Assembly (NCBI RefSeq): GCF_964355755.1
Contig: NC_092673.1
Coordinates: 30,817,001 to 30,881,000 of the forward strand
DNA length: 64,000 bases
Direction of reading: 5' to 3'
Source: Antedon mediterranea
Taxonomy: Eukaryota; Echinodermata; Crinoidea; Comatulida; Antedonidae
In this document: in pieces, positions 59,693 through 64,000 of the stretch
Position numbering within the stretch: the first letter of the stretch is position 1
Layout of the letters: each line of letters begins with the position of its first letter
Program-made: the position numbers and the translations under genes
The notes under the pieces: generated by a model
Told to the model about the DNA's origin: nothing
The model's database searches: none
What the model saw: only the letters and a program-made list of their open reading frames with translations

Positions 59693-60227
59693 AAGTGTTA
59701 CCTAAAACAGTACCACACCAGCCAATGCCGGCGAGAAAGCTATCATAAATAATAGGCCTATATGTACTAAGATAACAACGTACAGTAGTAATCTATCAAG
59801 ATCAACTTTAGGTTAAGTCGGTATATCGTAATACATTATTATAAACTTAGCTACTTACAACAACTGTAAATGCACCAGCATCGCACGATACAATCCCTTG
59901 CATGATATGACGAAAGTGATTCGTCCACTAGAACTACGTATATACCTAACGAGTCACTCGTGCGCTAAAATACTATTCAAATGAGCCACGCTATATGGCG
60001 GCAGGTGCGCTAGCCGACACACAATACATGTAATAGGCCTATTCATTATTCACAAAGATAGATAAAACTTTTCATTTGCAAAGAAATTGCTTACAAAAGT
60101 TTTTTAAGACCATTGCAGCTCTCTTATAATGCATATATAGGAATTTATAGGAGTTTATAAAAATTATATAATATATTTAAAATTATTATTTTTTTATCAA
60201 TTCGCTTCCTTTTTGCGTTCCATCATT

Positions 60228-60432
60228 TAATGGGACCGAGTTGACTGATTAGTTTTTTGCTGGGTTGACGTGAGGCCGAGTTGACTTGAGGTCGAGATGA
60301 CTTGAGGCCGAGTTGACTTGAGTCCGAGTTGACGTGGGTCGATCGAGTTGACGTGGGGCCGACTCGACTTGAGGCCAATTTGACTAGGGGCCGACATGAT
60401 TTTGGCCGATACGGTTTAGGGCCGAGTTGGAT
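60228..60432. repeat. Minisatellite of 16-18-bp units
   Basis: About eleven diverged units of ggccgagttgacttga. The minus-strand open frame over it is a by-product. Confidence 0.85.
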
Positions 60433-60675
60433 CGAATTCATACAGATCTTATCCACTTAGGCCTACGACTAAGACACTCTTGGAAACTGATGTATTACAT
60501 CCACTTTTTAATGATACCATGATGACAAAGTATAGAGTGGAACGTCGATCATTTTGAAATTCGGCTAAAGGAGTGGTCGAATAAATGGCACCTAACTTTT
60601 TTGGATTTAACATCATAAGAATAACAGAATTAACCAAAAAATCTATTTTGGCACAAATAGCGAGCGGGAAAACAT

Positions 60676-61105
60676 AACAATCCTTACTAGCAGTATCTGG
60701 AACCTTATCATGGGGATCAATAATTACAGTAATCTTAATTTGTTGACATTTCGTATCAATTATTTTAAGCTCTGAAAGATTATGGCATCATAGCAAACAT
60801 TTGATCACGCTCACATGTTACCGTATCTTCTTGTAAATTATTTTGCTGATAAAAAGGAAATTTACTAGCTACTAATGAGCTAAATAAGCAACATTTCTGA
60901 GCATAACAATCCTTAATAAAACAGTACCACATTATCAGGATCAATCTACAAAGTAATCATAATTTGGTGACATTTCTTATTCAATTATTGTAAGCCCTGA
61001 TAGATAATGGTATCATATATTACCGTATTTTATAATAATTTTGCTGATAAAAAAGAAGTTTACTTGCTACTAATGAGCTACATAAGCACAATCTCTGATC
61101 TACTT
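60676..61105 (+). repeat. Tandem duplication, two units of about 215 bp
   Basis: Both units run from cataacaatcctta through atcaggatcaat-like and tttgctgataaaaa to gctactaatgagcta. Diverged about 20 percent. Confidence 0.85.
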
Positions 61106-61762
61106 TATTGTTAATCAGTGTGTTGTTTTTAACAGTTCCTCTTAATTCATGATTGTTACTTACTGTACATCAGTTTAGTTACTACTTTCTACATTTGATG
61201 ATAATCGTTTAACATGATAATAGCCTACTCCGAATAAACAAATAAAATGATAATAAACTAATGTTTATATTCCTAGCTAACTTCCCTGTTGAGGGGGAAA
61301 TGGGGTTTTTTTACGGAAAATTTTACAGGAAGAGTTTTAGTGATGGTGATCCAAACTTTAACAATATCTACAGGTAAATCAACAATTGGTTATGCTATGC
61401 TAACCACATCGCAATCCGGTAATTAACTATTTTATGATGATAATCATATTATGCACTTAATAATGGCAAATCCTAAAAGTTCACATTAAATAAGTCCTAA
61501 AATTTAAAAAAAACATCTTCTTATATATGGTCGAAATATCAAAACTTATACTATAAAGTATTTTCACACACTGAAATTGTTATTATTATAATCAGATAAA
61601 TGTTACCAACATTTGAATGAATAATACAAATCCCTATTTTTTAACACGAAGGAGCTACGACGAAATTTTCAAAACAATTTATGTGACATAAATCAGGGAG
61701 TTGTACAACTCCCTGCATAAATTATTGTTAGAGGGCGGTGTGACTGTCGTAAGTTCAGAGCC

Positions 61763-61852
61763 ATATATAAAGAGTTACGACATTGAAAATTAGAAGCCAT
61801 TTTTGTGTCAAAGAATTCGCACGCTGAGGGCGCGCGCGTCTCTTTTGTATCA
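61763..61852. repeat. Left arm of a 90-bp inverted repeat, partner at 63558-63648
   Basis: The arms are near-identical in reverse (gagttacgacattgaaaatt, gccatttttgtgtcaaagaa, gagggcgcgcgcgtctcttt). Between them lies copy 2 of the hairpin-ended element and a partial third copy of the same head (62834-62863). Confidence 0.85.
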
Positions 61853-61864
61853 GAGCCATATATA

Positions 61865-62833
61865 GTCTGGGTTCCAGACGGAGTTTTGTCTTAATATTAG
61901 TTAAAAGATAAATATTTTGGCACATATGGCGTTTCATACGTATACTACTTGATTTTGGATATTCCGTCTGGGGAAACACGCACAAGTCACGTGGTTTGAC
62001 ACCAAGAATTCTTGGTGCATACGATTATCCGGTTGACTAGTTTCAGCTGCATGCGATTGGCTACTCTCTCGTACACCGTTTAAATATTCATATTTAAGAA
62101 TTTCAAAGACTCAACAACTAAGATGATGCGCATGCGCTATGTTACGTTTAGACAATGTGTACTTGGGTACATTTATGAAAGTTCTGAAGGCTAGAAATTA
62201 TTTTATATGCCTAGTAGTCTGGTAAACATTTGATGGGATCTTTGAAACATGAAAACTCCTCTTGATATATGATAGGCTAGCTTCTCCGCAAATCAAACAT
62301 TGAATGGATCATTTATTACGCGGAGATAATTTTGATTTAATTCCCACCCAGACCCTGTCCTGTTCTGTGTGGTGGTGTAGCCCTGTTGTGTGCCGGTGGT
62401 ATGTAGGCCTACTTCATTGGCGTTTTATTTGGCAGGTCATACGTGCGAGTTGAGTAGGACCTACGAAAGAGGCCTAGGCCAAGGACTAAACAATTAATAA
62501 ACAAAACAACTTGGCATTACTATTTTATATTTCAACAGTCTCGATCGTACATTAAGCACTGGTAGGCCTACGTACTCGATCTCTTTCATTTTGAAACAAA
62601 ATGATCATTTTGAAACAAAATGATCATTGGTTGATTCGAAATCCATATTTACATACCGCCCGCCCCATATAGCCAAATACGGTATGATAACCTACGTCAT
62701 TCTTATCGTATGTTTGCGGTCTGCAAATCGATTTCTATACGTGTTTCACAAGTCTGTATTTTCAGACAAAAATCGCGGTCGAAATAAAAACAAATAAATA
62801 AAAAAAAATATAATACAGACTTGGGGCAAGTCT
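61865..62833 (+). mobile_element. Hairpin-ended element, copy 2 (969 bp)
   Basis: The same two ends as 59521-59692 (left 100 and right 80 bases nearly identical) with about 790 extra bases in the middle. It is flanked by a perfect 13-base direct repeat agagccatatata (61852-61864 and 62834-62846). The middle has no gene; it holds an 18-bp palindrome at 62000 and imperfect inverted ends of its own (gtctggggaaacacg / gtgtttcacaagtctg). Confidence 0.8.
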
Positions 62834-63557
62834 AGAGCCATATATATAAAGAGTTACGACATTGGATTATAGTCACGTGATATGCAGATCAATTTGTGTC
62901 AAACTTGTCTCCGTTAATGCATGTAAAGTATAGGAGCAAGAAATTACTTTAAACTTTTTCTTATAATATTAAAAAAAATGTAATTACACATTTTACGGTG
63001 GAATATCGACGTGCACAGCGTACAGAACTACTTGCGCCAAAGAATATTGCGCGCGCGTACGCTAGTACATTATAACGTTCGATTGATTGATTTTGGAACA
63101 AAACATCCCATAACTACGTCCCATTAATAACAATTATGTAATATTTTCAATTCATAATGCATGTTTGATGACTAAATAAAATAATAAAGTGTCGTGGATA
63201 TATTTGTTAATATATTGAATAGCGTATGAACAATATTAAAATAATAAAGGCAAATTATTACAAATGAAATGATGAACGAGTCTCTAAAAGTTTGTGTCAA
63301 AAACACACAGAGAGCCATTATACTGTATAAAAAGAGGGGTGAATTTGTGTGTTTTTTGTATTGGTTCATGCTTTGATGTATCCTGACTTGCATGTAGGCC
63401 CTCTAGCATTTATTCTTTTGTTATTATAGACACAATATATATATGTTACCAAATTAATACCATTAATAACATTATTTACTAAAATAAAAACGGAATCTAA
63501 GCGTTATTTCATTGACAACAAAATCTAAAAATAATGCATGGAACTACAAGAAAACAC

Positions 63558-63648
63558 TATACAAAAGAGACGCGCGCGCCCTCAGCGTGCGAATTCTTTG
63601 ACACAAAAATGGCTTCTAATTTTCAATGTCGTAACTCTTTATATATAA
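63558..63648. repeat. Right arm of the 90-bp inverted repeat
   Basis: Reverse complement of 61763-61852. Confidence 0.85.
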
Positions 63649-63774
63649 GTTTTTTCAATATACAGTACCTCCCTATCATTATTATACCATTATACGTTGT
63701 AGGCGGCCTACGTATGTTGATTTAATTAATGTTTATTATTAGAACAAATAATATAATCACAGACGTATGTCCTA

Positions 63775-63960
63775 TAGGTCTATATTAGTATTTAGAAAGA
63801 ACTCAGAACTAGACTAGGCTAGTAGAAAGGATATCTAGCCTAGGCTAGCCTTTATAATATTAGCTACTAAACTCTAGACCTATACTATAGCCTAGCCTAG
63901 TAGGCTAGGCCTACTATAGGCCTAGCCTAGTCCAGCGAAAGTAGCCTACTAGGTAGGGCA
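63775..63960. repeat. AGGCCTA/CTAG word cluster at the right edge
   Basis: Same word composition as 43670-44720. Confidence 0.8.
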
Positions 63961-64000
63961 TGCAGTGAGTGCGCAGCCTACGTTGTTGGTAGGTGAGAGA

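Overview
The window looks like invertebrate animal DNA, most likely from a marine deuterostome such as an echinoderm. It is AT-rich, intron-containing and transposon-dense. It is peppered with AGGCCTA/CTAG words, carries CR1-group LINEs, a BEL/Pao element, a Helitron family and a 5S-rRNA-headed SINE, and its only convincing host genes are death-effector-domain (DED) proteins. The species is an inference; nothing here fixes it. Nothing looks prokaryotic.

Layout. 1-2040: minus-strand CR1-type LINE broken by the 3' tail of an opposite LINE. 2041-4637: AT-rich DNA with nested palindromic MITEs and a dispersed repeat that returns at 11.5 kb. 4638-11500: two copies of one LINE in opposite orientation, forming a 2.7-kb inverted repeat around a 1-kb loop. 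13168-14550: DED gene 1, followed by a decayed piece of its last exon. 15.8-19.5 kb: nearly complete LINE. 19.5-22.9 kb: a Harbinger-like MITE, a Helitron copy and a LINE tail. 23063-25222: DED gene 2, a paralogue of gene 1 with two extra coding N-terminal parts. 25.3-33.8 kb: a LINE split by a 5-kb Helitron, itself split by a 3.8-kb element with long terminal inverted repeats and a 30-bp minisatellite core. 34.1-34.6 kb: another LINE tail. 35.2-41.0 kb: a dead BEL/Pao retrotransposon on the minus strand holding two short insertions. 41.7-47.5 kb: a stretch bounded by a perfect 127-bp inverted repeat. 48.0-48.3 kb: a gag-like scrap. 48.4-52.4 kb: a LINE of a different clade. 53-64 kb: satellites, foldback elements and nested short elements, including two copies of an element with hairpin ends and 12-13-bp target duplications.

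How it works together. The DED paralogues are tandem duplicates pushed about 8.5 kb apart by later insertions. All other coding signal belongs to mobile elements, all of which carry frameshifts, stops or truncations. Order of insertion can be read in several places (LINE, then Helitron, then the 3.8-kb element; BEL, then two short elements). Domain calls rest on motifs read by eye; repeat boundaries were aligned by eye and may be off by a few bases unless a target duplication is quoted.
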